Shown piece after piece: positions 27,084-56,759 of a DNA stretch of 64,000 bases (position 1 is the stretch's first letter; every line of letters begins with the position of its first letter). The notes below the pieces were generated by a model. That model had not been told where the DNA came from, did not search any database, and saw only the letters and a program-made list of their open reading frames with translations. This DNA is from Stramonita haemastoma (taxonomy: Eukaryota > Mollusca > Gastropoda > Neogastropoda > Muricidae), in NCBI GenBank assembly GCA_030674155.1, contig CM060320.1, positions 9,399,400-9,463,399 of the forward strand, written 5' to 3'. A program made the translations under genes and the position numbers.

Positions 27084-27547
27084 ATCTACCTCCTTTAGTC
27101 TCATGATGTTGGTATCATTTATATAAGTATAAAGAAAGTGTGGAACAAAAAGGACTCAGCTTTTTAAAAAAAAATATTCTCCTTAGTAGGGGACTTAAGT
27201 AGGTGATGTCCTGCGTGTGTTAGCTCAGAACAGACACCACTAAACACCATCAAAGTGACCCAGCAGCAGTGCAGGGCCCCTCTAGCTGGTGGCCTAATGG
27301 CGGCCTAATATTGATGGGCTCCCTGTGGACTCCCGACCCTGAGGATGAGACATAACAAATCAGGGTATGGCTGTGGCGGGGAGATCGAAATGAGCGGCGT
27401 GGGAACATCAGGACAGGGTGTTACAGAAGGTGAGACAGCAATAAAGAAAAAAGGACTAGGTTATTTATGGCTGTCTCTTCGGAACCAGACGGAAGTTGTG
27501 AAAACAGTAATATAGTGGTGCTTCAAACGTAAATTTGGTTGTTGTTG

Positions 27548-27548
<1 letters not shown>

Positions 27549-27640
<92 letters not shown>
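27549..27640. repeat. (TG)n microsatellite
   Basis: About 45 TG units. It is followed to 28023 by T-rich DNA with a G run (about 27741-27751) and a short (GTAT)n run near 27897-27920, without a gene. Confidence 0.95.
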
Positions 27641-27644
<4 letters not shown>

Positions 27645-28199
27645 TTGCATCCCTTTATTCCTCTGGTGAATTGTGGGTGGGTGGGGTTTTTTTCATATAT
27701 TTGCGTTTTCTTTTATCTTGCATTCCTTCCTCTTTTTTGGGGGGGGGGGGGTCTTTCTTTTAATTTGTTGTTTTATTTTTCAATTTGTTATTTTTTCCTT
27801 TTTCATGTTTTTATTTTGCTATATGTTTTCTTCCCTTTTTTCTGTCATTCAGTTCATTCATTTTTTTCTAGCTTACTTTTTTATTTCTGTCTGCTTGTAT
27901 GTATGTATGTATGTATGTATGACTGTCTGTCTGTATGTCTGTTTGTATTGATTCGATTTTTATTTCTGTCTGCTTGTATGTATAACTGACTGCCTGCCTG
28001 TCTGTCTGTATTGCTTCGATATTTCATTTGAAAATGCGGACTCTTCTGAACACTGACTCCTGTTTGGTCTCACACGATGATACTGAATGCGAATACAAGA
28101 AAACAGCTAAGAAGAAGATCAATGACAACAACAACAAAATAACAGCAAGAATGATGAGGGCGGGATGGAGGGGGGAGGTGGAGAAAGAGAGAAAAAAGT

Positions 28200-29837
<1,638 letters not shown>

Positions 29838-30195
29838 ACGGGGTAGGACAGCATAGTGGTTAGAACATTGCGCTGGCAAACTGATGACCTGGGTTCGAAA
29901 TCCGTTCAAGGGGATTTTGTCCCTGGAGTTAACATCAGTGCAGGCTCCACTCTCCCCAAAAGTCCTTCGGGTGAGAGTATAAACTAAGGCACCCGTTTGC
30001 GAACGCACGCAGAACATCTTGCGCACGTGATAAATCCTGTTCTGCTTTTCAAAAGATCAGGCCATTGTGTGCCGGTGGGAACAGATGACAAAATTAACAA
30101 ATGACAAACCAGATACACACGGAGACTGGAGGGGAAAAAAGCTCATGGGAGCTTATTCCATTATACCCTATATAACAAAAAATGAAAAGAATAAG
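29838..30195 (+). mobile_element. SINE family A, full-length copy
   Basis: The head has CATAGTGGTTAGAACATTGC and TGGGTTCGAAATCC. The centre has GGAGTTAACATCAGTGCAGG, CTCCACTCTCCCCAAAAGTC and GCACGCAGAACATCTTGCGC. The tail has GAGCTTATTCCATTATACCC and TATATAACAAAAAATGAAAA. No feature is recognised in 30196-30530. Confidence 0.85.
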
Positions 30196-30530
30196 GAGGA
30201 AAACTTTATCAGATTCTTTTATTTTTTTGTTCAGGATGAAAATTTCCATTCACTGCATCCACATGGAGCCAGAAGTGGTATTCTGCATGTTCTGAATCTG
30301 AACTCGCATCCTTGGACTCCACCGAAGAAACCCGACAGCAGGGCAAGGTCACTTCTGATCTGTGGCCTCAAGGTGCCCTAACTTTCTTGTGTGCCTCTGT
30401 AAGGTAATGTCATTGGGTTGAAAGAGGGATCTTTTTGATTGATGATATTTTGCTCTATTGATAAGGCGTATGTCTGTTTCGAAAAACGAGCCATGAGGGT
30501 ATGTTCTAAATCCTTTATAGATTATCAGAG

Positions 30531-31300
<770 letters not shown>

Positions 31301-31631
31301 CAATCTTGATCCCGATCTTGCTTTTTTACAATGATTGTCAACAGTTGGGGGGGTTCAGAGGCCCGGGCTAGTAGTTGGCTTTTCCTGCGTATTTTGAATC
31401 AGAAAGGCTTCCATCCCTAAACACCCCCCAAGGAGCCTAACCCTGCAATGCAACAGAACCTCTCCTGGCTGGTGACCTCGTGGCGTCCTAACCTCTTTAG
31501 GTAGCTGTAGACTGTGGCACTGGAGTGAGGCAAGGATTAATTGGTTTGATATTTATATTCATAAAACCCGGCTTATTATACATAGAAAAATCGTGAGCAA
31601 CAACAATCCAAAAGCTTATAGACCAGTGAAC

Positions 31632-32406
31632 TCCAAAGGCAGAACCAAAGAATTGAAAATTCATTTTTATTTTATGAGACGAATGTCTGCTATATAAAAA
31701 AAATTACACATGTGTTTATGCCTTGTATACTTTTAAATTATTGAAAAATGCTTGATTTGATGTGAAACAGAAGGAGTCTCTGTGTATAGTAAGATGAGAT
31801 GAATGGCCTATACAATGCTTCCTTCCACGTTTTAGTGGCAAGCAGGCGAGAATCCTGCCTTTGGGCAGGACTCGAACTATAAACCTCTTGCTTCCAAGAT
31901 ATTGTTGTTACCTCTAAGCCACTGCTCCCTGGAGAAGAAGAAAAAACACCATGGATGGCCTATGTATGACCCTGAAGGATGTAAGTTAATTATGAAGATA
32001 AACGAGGCCCTTGCAATGGCCGAGTTCCGAGGTTCCCGTTTAGATTTGTTTTGATTGGATAAAAACCTTCCTTGTTGCTGCCAGAACGATGAATAATACG
32101 GCCAGCATATCTGAACACAACTGCTGTCGTTGTTGGAAAAGGGAAAGACATTAAAAAAAAAAAGAAATGAATGTGAATTAGATTACTTGAAATTTACTGC
32201 CCATTTGGAACACGTATTTATAATTCTATCTATTGAACATTAAGCTGTGTTTTGTTTCATGTTTTATCTCTTCAAAGTTACCAATTCTCTTGGAATTTTG
32301 TTAACGTGTGTTTTATGTCTTTCCATGCTAATGTGTATTTTGCATGAACAGGCAGACACGTACGCCCACACACATGAGTGTATGTGTGTGTGTGTGTGTG
32401 TGTGTG

Positions 32407-32453
<47 letters not shown>

Positions 32454-32631
32454 TGTGTCTGTGTCTGTGTCTGTGTGTCTGTGTGTGTATGTGTGTGTCT
32501 GTGTCTGTGTCTGTGTGTCTGTGTGTGTGTCTGCGTGTGTGTGCACGCACAGGCGCACGTGTAGATGTGTGCGTGCGTGTACGTGTTCGTGCGCGCGCGC
32601 GTGTGTGTGTGCGTATGTATGTGTGTGTGTG

Positions 32632-32710
<79 letters not shown>
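31632..32710 (+). repeat. Unit B of the three-copy repeat
   Basis: Aligns with unit C through GCCTTGTATACTTTTAAATT, GATTTGATGTGAAACA, ATATCTGAACACAACTGCTG and ATTACTTGAAATTTACTGCC. Both units end in a GCATGAAC-type stretch leading into a long (TG)n compound microsatellite (here about 32378-32708). Unit B lacks the SINE found in unit C. Confidence 0.75.
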
Positions 32711-32713
<3 letters not shown>

Positions 32714-32861
32714 GCAGCCCATACCGGCACCAGTCCTGTATAGGTGTGTGAATGCACGCGCATACAGGAGCGACATGAGTGTATCATGATTTTACACTTG
32801 TAAGTTTTATGACAGGCATAGGTATTGCTGATGTTTCCCTGCTTTTTATCTTGTATGGGTA

Positions 32862-32984
32862 CTAATGTTCAGATGCTGTGTTATCTTACTGTTTGATGGC
32901 TTTTTATGTCTGGCTTGTAACCCACGTGAATTTCTTTGTTTGTGTTATACTAAAGTATTTGAATTGAATTTAATTGAAGATTAA
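32862..32984 (+). mobile_element. LINE-type 3' end with (GAATT)n-like tail
   Basis: GTAACCCACGTGAATTTCTT followed by ACTAAAGTATTTGAATTGAA resembles the common LINE 3' end in which an AATAAAGTATTTGAATTG motif leads into short repeats. Only the end is present. Confidence 0.5.
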
Positions 32985-34345
<1,361 letters not shown>

Positions 34346-34855
34346 GTGTGTGTCTGCATGCTTACGTGCCTGTTCTACCTTGCGCATACAAACACGTTCT
34401 TATGTATTAGAGAGGGGTACAGAGCTCCGTGTGTAGCAACACGAGTGTAAACTTTCACCAGTATGCAGTAGAGCCTCTTTCACTGATGCTTTTTCTTTCT
34501 CTATTCCTAATGTTTCAAACACGCTTAAACTGTTAACAAAAAGATTTGGTTCAGCCTTCTCCCTATCTTCCTCACAACAAACGCACGCACCCACACATAT
34601 ACACGCATTCACTGACGCATGCATCCATGCACGAATGTATATACAGATACACATAACAAACTGACATACAGATAACAGATAAAAAGCAGCAATAATGAGA
34701 AGGCCAGAGCGGCGGTATCAGCCGACACTCTTGTGACATGCACCCTTATCCATACTCCTTTTGTGTTCAGTGCCAAAGTTGTCGACAATCGTTTTAACAC
34801 CGACTGAACTAGACATCTTGCAATCTCTTCCGCAAGCTTACAATAATAGCTTTGT
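34346..34855. other. Intergenic DNA without a recognised feature
   Basis: No conserved protein, RNA or repeat recognised. Small reading frames here have no family resemblance. Confidence 0.6.
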
Positions 34856-35280
34856 AGGCATCCGCCAGTCTCGGAAGACTATGGAGTTGCACTCTGAGCT
34901 CTAGAGCGCATAGCCTGGGTAAGTAAGTAGGGAGGGCAAGCTGTTACCCATGCAGCAGACCCACCCCCCTCCCTCTCCAGGTATTGGAAAGGCAATCGCT
35001 GATACAAATGGTTCCAGTGCCGTCGCAGAAGCCGCCAGACCGTTGCCTTATAGGCCTACAGCCCCGAACTGCCCTGGGAACTCCCAACTCCCGATTTTCC
35101 TCAGGGATGGTGTCTAAACATGACACCTGTGTGCATGCTGGTTTGGGTTGTTTTTTTTTATCTTGTTGTCATCCGCTCCTACCGGTACACAATGACCTGC
35201 TCTTTCGAAAGGCGGAACGGGTTTTTAACGATGTCTGTTTGCGTTTGCACACGGGCTCAGTTTACAGTCTCTTCCGAAAA
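34856..35280 (-). mobile_element. Composite interspersed repeat with SINE family A centre
   Basis: 34856-35098 is an unclassified repeat (CCGCCAGTCTCGGAAGACTA, CTGTTACCCATGCAGCAGAC). It is joined to CTCAGGGATGGTGTCTAAAC at 35099, as in the copy at 24529. From about 35168 follow CATCCGCTCCTACCGGTACA and the truncated family A centre. Confidence 0.55.
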
Positions 35281-35454
35281 CCTTATATAATTATACGTCA
35301 CATCGCTGTTGTGAAAACTTAGGCTTTTGACTTACTTTTCTTTAACTTTGACTTTGAAATAGTCTATCTTAGAACATGTTTGCGTAGGAATGTTTGCCTT
35401 CGCAAGCACGAATATAGACAGATTGTAAAGCAATTATCTATGTAGTTTATAATG

Positions 35455-35628
<174 letters not shown>

Positions 35629-35923
35629 TCTCTTTCTATCTTGATGAAAGCTGTGTTCATATCTCATGTTCTCAATTTTATTTTGAAAGTTGACTATTAT
35701 AGAGCTTAATAAATGTTGTTTTAATATTTCAATGTTTTAAGTGTAGTTGGTATGTTTTTTTTAATTATACTGTGTAGTTATTCATTTTTGTGAATACATT
35801 GGCTATTTCACAGAGATTGATCATTACAGTATATATAAACTATGAGTATTTTATTTACAATGTGTAGATTTCATTTTTATAGCTATGTTGAATTTGATTG
35901 TGTGTCACTAGTTAGTGATCTCT

Positions 35924-35925
<2 letters not shown>

Positions 35926-36010
<85 letters not shown>

Positions 36011-36014
36011 TCTC
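35926..36014. repeat. (CT)n microsatellite after a short C run
   Basis: About 40 CT units with one CCT interruption, just upstream of the RTE fragment. Confidence 0.95.
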
Positions 36015-36097
36015 TTAAAATCCTACTTAGAATGTAATATATGTTTATTTTTATGACTATATAAGAATTAGAGAATTGTGTTACACTAGCTAGTGCT

Positions 36098-36778
36098 CTC
36101 AATCAAAGCAACCAGTGACAGTAGACGGAAAAGCACTCGAAGAAGTAACAGACTTCAAGTACTTGGGGAGCACCATATCTGCTGACAGCAACATCGAAAG
36201 AGAGATTGCAGCAAGGATCGGCCTGGCAGCTCAGGCCTTCAAGAAACTGAAGAACGTCTGGAGCTCTGCAACCCTCAGCACTAGGACAAAACTCAACATA
36301 TACCGTTCAAACGTCCGCTCGACTCTTCTATATGGTGCAGAAACGTGGAGAGTGAGCAAGAAGTTGGAGAGCAGGTTGAGAGGCTTTGAGGGGAGGTGCC
36401 TGAGGAGGATTCTTAAGATTAGGTGGGAGCAGAGAGCGACAAATGAGGAAATCTGGAGGAGGACAGGCTTCAACAACATTGTGCTGCAGGTGAAGCAACG
36501 GCGCTGGACCTGGCTTGGCCATGTCTTACGCATGAAAAAAGGCAGACACCCTCTCGAGGCCTTGTCCTGGGCACCTCCTGGGAAACGAAACAGAGTCCGA
36601 CCCCTTGGGACCTGGAGAAGGACTGTGGAGGAGGAAATGAAGATAATGGGAAAGACCTGGAATGAGTTGCGGTGGCTCGCCCAAGATAGGACTGCCTGGA
36701 GGTCCCTTGTCTGTGCCTTATGCCCCCCCCCCCCCCCCCCCCCCCAGCGGGGCCACGAGGATTGAGTGAGTGAGTGAG
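36098..36778 (+). mobile_element. RTE-type LINE, 5'-truncated 3' end
   Basis: A remnant of a non-LTR retrotransposon. It holds only the region downstream of the reverse transcriptase catalytic core and ends with (TGAG)n, the kind of short tandem tail typical of RTE elements. Truncation from the 5' side is the usual outcome of incomplete reverse transcription. Confidence 0.8.
36115..36765 (+). pseudogene. C-terminal part of an RTE-type reverse transcriptase
   Basis: A 216-residue open frame with the signature block order of the RTE C-terminus: DFKYLGSTISADSNIEREIA, RTKLNIYRSNVRSTLLYGAE, LRGFEGRCLRRILKIRWEQR, NEEIWRRTGFNN, RRWTWLGHVLRMKKGRHPLE, GTWRRTVEEEM and AQDRTAWRSLVCALCP. It lacks the endonuclease and the catalytic FADD region, so it is inactive. 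Near the end a poly-C run (36723-36745) inserts a run of prolines before QRGHED. The frame is otherwise intact, suggesting a fairly recent copy. Confidence 0.88.
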
Positions 36779-36781
36779 CTA

Positions 36782-36955
<174 letters not shown>

Positions 36956-37464
36956 CCTATTGTTTTGAAACATCTAGGGTGTTTTATGTAACTTTTTTTT
37001 TCTTATTTTATATTTTATTTTATTTTATTTTTATTTTTTATTGGTAGTATATCCCCCCCCCCCCCCCTCCAATAAGGATATTAGTTAAATCCCCCCCCCT
37101 TTTATCCAAATGTATGATTTATATCACAGATGGTGGTGTATTGATGTTTTCAGTTGTTTATTTCATTTTGTTTTCTTGTTTGCTCTTTACCTATTAACAC
37201 TTTTCTTTTCTTCCATAATCAAAATCTTTTTATTGTGACTTCTGATTTTGTCTTCTGAACGAGTGCATTTTTATTACCTTATCATTATAGTGTCCTTATT
37301 CTTGTGTGTTGTTTGGTACTGCGTAAAGTTTTATTGTTTAGTATCTTTTTAACTTGATGTATCCCTGAAAAGGGCGGGGACTGGATGTAAAAAAGTACAC
37401 GAGTGCTTATCAATTATCCTCGAATAAAAGACTTTGCCTTGCCTTGCCTTGCCTTGCCTTGCCT

Positions 37465-37465
<1 letters not shown>
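36956..37465 (+). mobile_element. Probable LINE 3' UTR ending in (TTGCC)n
   Basis: AT-rich DNA with C runs, ending CCCTGAAAAGGGCGGGGACT, GGATGTAAAAAAGTACACGA, TTATCCTCGAATAAAAGACT and six TTGCC units. The same end, inverted, is at 26657-26830. A coding part was not found, so the element type is inferred from the tail. Confidence 0.5.
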
Positions 37466-37550
<85 letters not shown>

Positions 37551-37555
37551 TCCCC

Positions 37556-37627
<72 letters not shown>
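37466..37627. repeat. (CT)n microsatellite
   Basis: About 160 bp with one CCCTCTCCCC interruption, directly after the (TTGCC)n tail. 37628-37842 has no recognised feature. Confidence 0.95.
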
Positions 37628-37632
<5 letters not shown>

Positions 37633-37842
37633 GTCTGGTTTACTCTGAATATAGTTTAGATTTTTCTTTCACGACTTATTATGATTTCATTCTGATGATG
37701 TATGAGAAAGAAATTACTCCCCGTTTTTGTTTGCTTCTAGAAAAATAAACAGAAAAAAGAACATGGAAAGAGCTTAGAAAAGAGAGACATAGAGAACGAG
37801 ATTTTCAAAAGCTAAAGATGATTTTATTAGTATTGTATCTAC

Positions 37843-38042
37843 TTATTCTTTTATCTCTAGGATAATGGAATAAGCACCCCATATGCTTTTTTTACATCCA
37901 GTCCCTGTGTGTATGCAGTTTTGTAAATTTTGTCATCCGTTCCTACCCGAACACAATGGCCTACTCTTTCGAAAAGCGGAAAGGGTTTTAACATGTGCGC
38001 AAGATGTTCTATGTGCTTTCGCACACAGGGCCTCGGTTTATT
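37843..38042 (-). mobile_element. SINE family A, head-truncated copy
   Basis: Tail (ATTCTTTTATCTCTAGGATA, ATGGAATAAGCACC) and centre (TGTGCGCAAGATGTTCTATG, CACACAGGGCCTCGGTTTA) in minus orientation. The head is missing. Confidence 0.8.
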
Positions 38043-38067
38043 GCCCCCTGGCTACATTATCCACAAG

Positions 38068-38373
<306 letters not shown>

Positions 38374-38403
38374 GGGGGAACTGAATCAAATACCACTTTT
38401 AAT

Positions 38404-38655
38404 CACGGCAGATTTCTCTCTCTGTGAAATTCGGGTTGCTCTCCCCGAGGACAGCACGTCGCCACAAGAGCAGTGCCACCCATATTTTTTTTGTTCAATT
38501 CCTGTTTACAATATTGTGTATTTGTTTTCCTATCAGAGTGGGGTTTTTTGACAAAATGTTGCCAGCGACAACTGTTTTGTTGCTGCAGGTTCTTTTACGT
38601 ACACTGGATACGTGTTGTACACGGAACGTCGCCTCATCCGAAAGACTGATGAACA
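38404..38655 (-). mobile_element. SINE family C, partial copy
   Basis: Contains GTGAAATTCGGGTTGCTCTC, CAGGTTCTTTTACGTACACT and ACACGGAACGTCGCCTCATC CGAAAGAC. This order matches a SINE type common in molluscs. The tRNA head, expected on the right, is missing. Confidence 0.65.
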
Positions 38656-38775
38656 GATAAAACAAATGATCAAATTTAAAGAGTTGACAAAAAGTTAGTA
38701 TAGCCCAGGCAGACAGACAGACGGACAGACAGACAGACGGACGGACAGACAATCTCAGCCGAAGCATGCGTTCGT

Positions 38776-38800
38776 GCGTGTGTATGTGTGTGTGTGTGGG

Positions 38801-38877
<77 letters not shown>
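38776..38877. repeat. (GT)n microsatellite
   Basis: Interrupted by GGGGG. The following 38878-39640 shows a (CTG/CTT)n patch at 39054-39122, no recognised gene, and then an (ATG)n tract at about 39640-39690. Confidence 0.95.
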
Positions 38878-38878
<1 letters not shown>

Positions 38879-39641
38879 ATATCCGGCGCGTCATGTATGG
38901 TCTTGTTAATCAAAGAAGTATACATAGTCAAAGGGACACAATCCAATATAAGGGAACAATTCAGAACAGTACGAGTTTTTCCCCATCAATCAGGTCTGCG
39001 TCATTGTGTGTGAAAGTTTTGGGGCGAGAAAACTTTTGTAAGTGGCCATTGTAGCTGCTGCTGCTGCTGCTTCTACTGCTGCTGCTTCTACTGCTGCTGC
39101 TTCTACTGCTGCCGCTGCTGCTTAATACATTTATCCCCAGAGTCTTGTGGTCATTTTGCTTTCTGTAGCTTCACCAATGGATCTTTTGATTAAGCCAATG
39201 TTATATTGAGACTGCCGCAGGTGGAACTAAATAAAATTCTTACAACTAAAAACAAAAAATATTTCAGCTGGCATATCTTTGCGAGCCTGAGTGTTGACCT
39301 GAATGCAGTGTCGTTGTTACCTAAACAGCCAGCAATGTCCGCATTTATCCAGACACCTCAGCTATCAAACTATTATCGCAGCGCCTCCAACAGTATCTGG
39401 TCAGTGTGACCTTTTGTTCACTGACTCATCTGCTGTTATCCCTTCAATCGATCAAGTGATGACCCCTGGACAGGTCAACATGACCATCGATAGGGAGCTG
39501 ACCTAAGTCTGCAGAGAAATCTCTAGATCGCCAACCGCTTTTTCCTTCCTTGCTATCCCTAATGACTATACGCCTTTACAATGAATTGTGTTAAACCTTG
39601 TAACAATAAGACGGACGATGATGATTATGATGTTGGTTGTA

Positions 39642-39690
<49 letters not shown>

Positions 39691-39692
<2 letters not shown>

Positions 39693-39966
39693 CTTCATGT
39701 TCTTCTTCTCTCGTTCGCTTTACACTGTCAGATGTGTCTGGGGAAAATAATGGCATGCTCTTTCCAACTCCTCTCGTGGGCCGTACAGCTTGGTTTGTAG
39801 GATTATCTCCGTCGGCCACACTTTACTTCCTCAGGTAACTGGATAGTGTACACCTCTGAAGGATGTGCTCACCTGTCTGGTTTTCTTTACCACAGGCACA
39901 CAGGGGAGAAGGAGCAAGTTTCAGCTTTGTGGACGAACACACACACCACACCACACACACACACAC

Positions 39967-40007
<41 letters not shown>

Positions 40008-40212
40008 TCACTCACACACTCACACATCATGCATTAATAACCTGGCTACGGTAAGAATGCCCTTAGAATACAGAGAGGGGGGAGTGCAACGAATGCGCGA
40101 GATTTTAAGCCTATGTATGCATACACTCATCCATATGATCTCAATCTACTGTCCCACTCCGGGTATCTCTAGAGAAAACGGTGTATACATGCATGTGTCG
40201 GCTATGTGCATT

Positions 40213-40305
<93 letters not shown>

Positions 40306-40767
40306 GTTCACGTTGGGATAATAAATATTCAGGGTGCGCTCCGACTTGCGTTGTGGTGTAAGGGAGAAAATCCAATGTACTAAGCAAAGTGTGGCTTTTC
40401 TCTCCCTTCCTCCTGTCTCCGTCTGTTGAAGGCTGCGTGGTTTTTGAGGCAGCAGTATTTTCTGCCACCCCTAATCCCAACTTGGTTGGTTGGTTGGTTG
40501 GTCAGTCGGTCGGTTGGTTGGTGGGTTGGTTGGTTGATTAATTGGTTGGTTGTGCTAGATATGATACACAAAACAAATTTTTGGCACTTATACGTTAAAT
40601 TTTTGTCTCTTGTGTTGTTTTGTTTTGCTCGGATTCATCTGGTTTGTCTTACTGATTTTTGTTTTCAAAGTCTTGAGCATGGAGAAATGCAAAAGGGGCA
40701 AATACTAAACTTGATAGCCTGATTGATTGATTGATTGATTGATTGGTTGGTTGGTTGATCGATCGAT

Positions 40768-40807
<40 letters not shown>

Positions 40808-41085
40808 CGATTGGTTGGTTGGTTGGTTGGTTGAAGAGTTTCCACCTTAGGATAGGTAAAGAGTGATGGAGTGACGTCTATTAGTACTAGCTGGGGGGGG
40901 GGGGGGGTTAAGTGGTGATTCTTTATCTTGCCACCCTAACCCACTCTGTCTCTAATCCTGCCACAAGCTCTCTGAGCTGTCACCTCCGTTTATTCTTCTT
41001 TGTCTGTTTATTTGTTTCTTTTTCTGGGGGTTGTGTTTGTTTAGGGTTGTCGTTTTTTTTCACTTTTGTTTGTTTTGCTGTTGTT
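39691..41085. repeat. Intergenic DNA with (CA)n, (TA)n and (GGTT/GATT)n tracts
   Basis: (CA)n at about 39938-40010, (TA)n at 40217-40302, (GGTT)n variants at 40482-40555 and (GATT/GGTT)n at 40721-40833. No gene recognised. Confidence 0.85.
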
Positions 41086-41262
41086 ATTTATTTATTTATT
41101 TATTTATTCTTTTATATCGAGGATAATGGAATAAACACTCATGTGCTTTTTTACATCCAGTCGACGTGCATGTGCAGTTTTGTAAATATTGTCATCTATT
41201 CCCACCGGCACACAATGGCCTACTCTTACGAAAAGCGGATAAGGATTTAAAGTGTGCCAAGA
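41086..41262 (-). mobile_element. SINE family A, head-truncated copy
   Basis: (TTTA)n tail, TCTTTTATATCGAGGATAAT, ATTCCCACCGGCACACAATG and TACTCTTACGAAAAGCGGAT. It breaks off after AAAGTGTGCCAAGATTA. Confidence 0.82.
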
Positions 41263-42180
41263 TTATGTTTTGTTTTTGTTTTGTTTTGTTTTTTGCTTTG
41301 TTTTTGCTTGGGGGTCTTTATTTGTTGTTGTTGTTGTTGTTTTTTTTTGGGGGGGTTGGGGGGTTGTTTTGTTTGTTGTTGGTTTTTGTTTTGTTGTTGG
41401 TTTTTTGTTGTTGTTGTTTGGGTGTTTGTTGTTGTTGTTGTTTGGGGGGCTCTTCCTATGCTTACATAGTATTAAAAAAAAAAAACTGTTGTCAATCTGA
41501 TGTGCTCTTGTTCAGCTTCAGGGGCCATTTTTAAGCATACTTTTTTCAAAGTTTGTTTAACAAACCTATGTTTGTTGTGTTCATAATCCATATGTTGCTG
41601 TTATGTTTATTCTGAATGAACACAACTTTGAGTTAAACCACCATTCGTGATTTGCTTCAGAGAGCCAAAGTCAAAATAAAAGTAACAAAACACCCTGTCA
41701 CTAGGAAACGATAGCTGCATGACTGAAGTTACAACGAAAGGAGTGGGGGGGGGGGGGGGGGTCATTATCAAGCGTTAGATCATGCCCGGTGGCATGGATG
41801 ACTTTCGGGTGACACAGATACGATTCAGTGCATGTACCTGTATGCGTGTGCTCTGTAGTTTGTGTGGCTGGGGTGTTTGTCTGTCTGTCTGTCTGTCTGT
41901 CTACGTCTGTCTGTCTCTTAGTCGGTCTGTCTGTCTGTCAAAGAGTCTATCAGTCTGTCTGTGACTCTGTGGCCCATGGGGCAAAGATTATCAGAGTGGG
42001 GAGGGGGTGGGGAGTACTACCTAACAACCATTTCTACTTACCAATGTTTGGTATAGTTATCGTATCTCAATCTTACCATTCATTCTCTCAGGCTCTCACA
42101 GCTGACTCTAATCGACGTTCTCGTTCACTGTGGCAGGTTTTAAGACTGGCTATTTCCGGGGACAGGTGTTTACACGTCTA
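41263..42180. other. GT-rich low-complexity DNA and unassigned intergenic sequence
   Basis: TTG/TTTTG-rich stretch to about 41445, a G run at about 41743-41761 and (TCTG)n near 41877-41940. No gene recognised. Confidence 0.6.
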
Positions 42181-42823
42181 AGAAAGATGTTACATGATAG
42201 GCCTAAGGAAGCGGCGAGGGTAGGGTTAGCTTTTAGCCTAACGTACGAGTGACATGCTCCACCAGTGCCAGCTAACATAGCACCATACAATTTATTTACT
42301 TTTTTTAAAAATCATTATAGTTATGGTTATTCCTTTAAAAATCACTTGTATCGCTGAAAGTGAAGCAACAGGTTTCCACAATAAACGATGTCGCACAGTT
42401 GCTACGCGTGCATACTGTAAACAAACAATTAAGGTCAAACTCGAGGTCAAGGCCCAGTGTATGAATTCTCGCTAAATCTCAGAGCACCTGGCAAAGACGA
42501 GATTGAAGGAGCCATTGGAAGAATAGCAACACAGTAATTATTTGCACAGTTTGGTTTCGTGGTGATACTTTCGGTGATTTGTGGTTTATCTGCTGCTTTC
42601 AAGGAAGACATTTATTCGATGTGGAATCGTTTCTTGGACAAATCGAGTATCGCAGTGCCCATCCGTGGTGCCTGTGTCGAATTTTGTTATCAAGTGTGTA
42701 ACCTGTCTGCGGGTTTGTCTGATCAGATGGATCTGCTGAAGAGTTCCGGAGTGTTTGTGCACATGTGAATGCAGTTTCTCCTTTGAAGGCGGGTAGTGTC
42801 CGCAGATTACGGTGAATGCCAAC
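42181..42823 (+). promoter_or_regulatory. Probable promoter and 5' UTR of the PPP2R5 gene
   Basis: About 640 bp upstream of the start codon without repeats and with no clear TATA box at a fixed position. If transcribed, the last 210 bp carry upstream ATGs. One at 42816 is out of frame, eight bases before the main ATG, and overlaps the coding start for about 20 codons. The transcription start cannot be placed from sequence alone. Confidence 0.4.

Positions 42824-56759
<13,936 letters not shown>

Noticed and set aside
42559..42768. Small frame upstream of the PPP2R5 start
   Set aside because: Starts only at GTG, no family resemblance, and lies in the probable 5' UTR.
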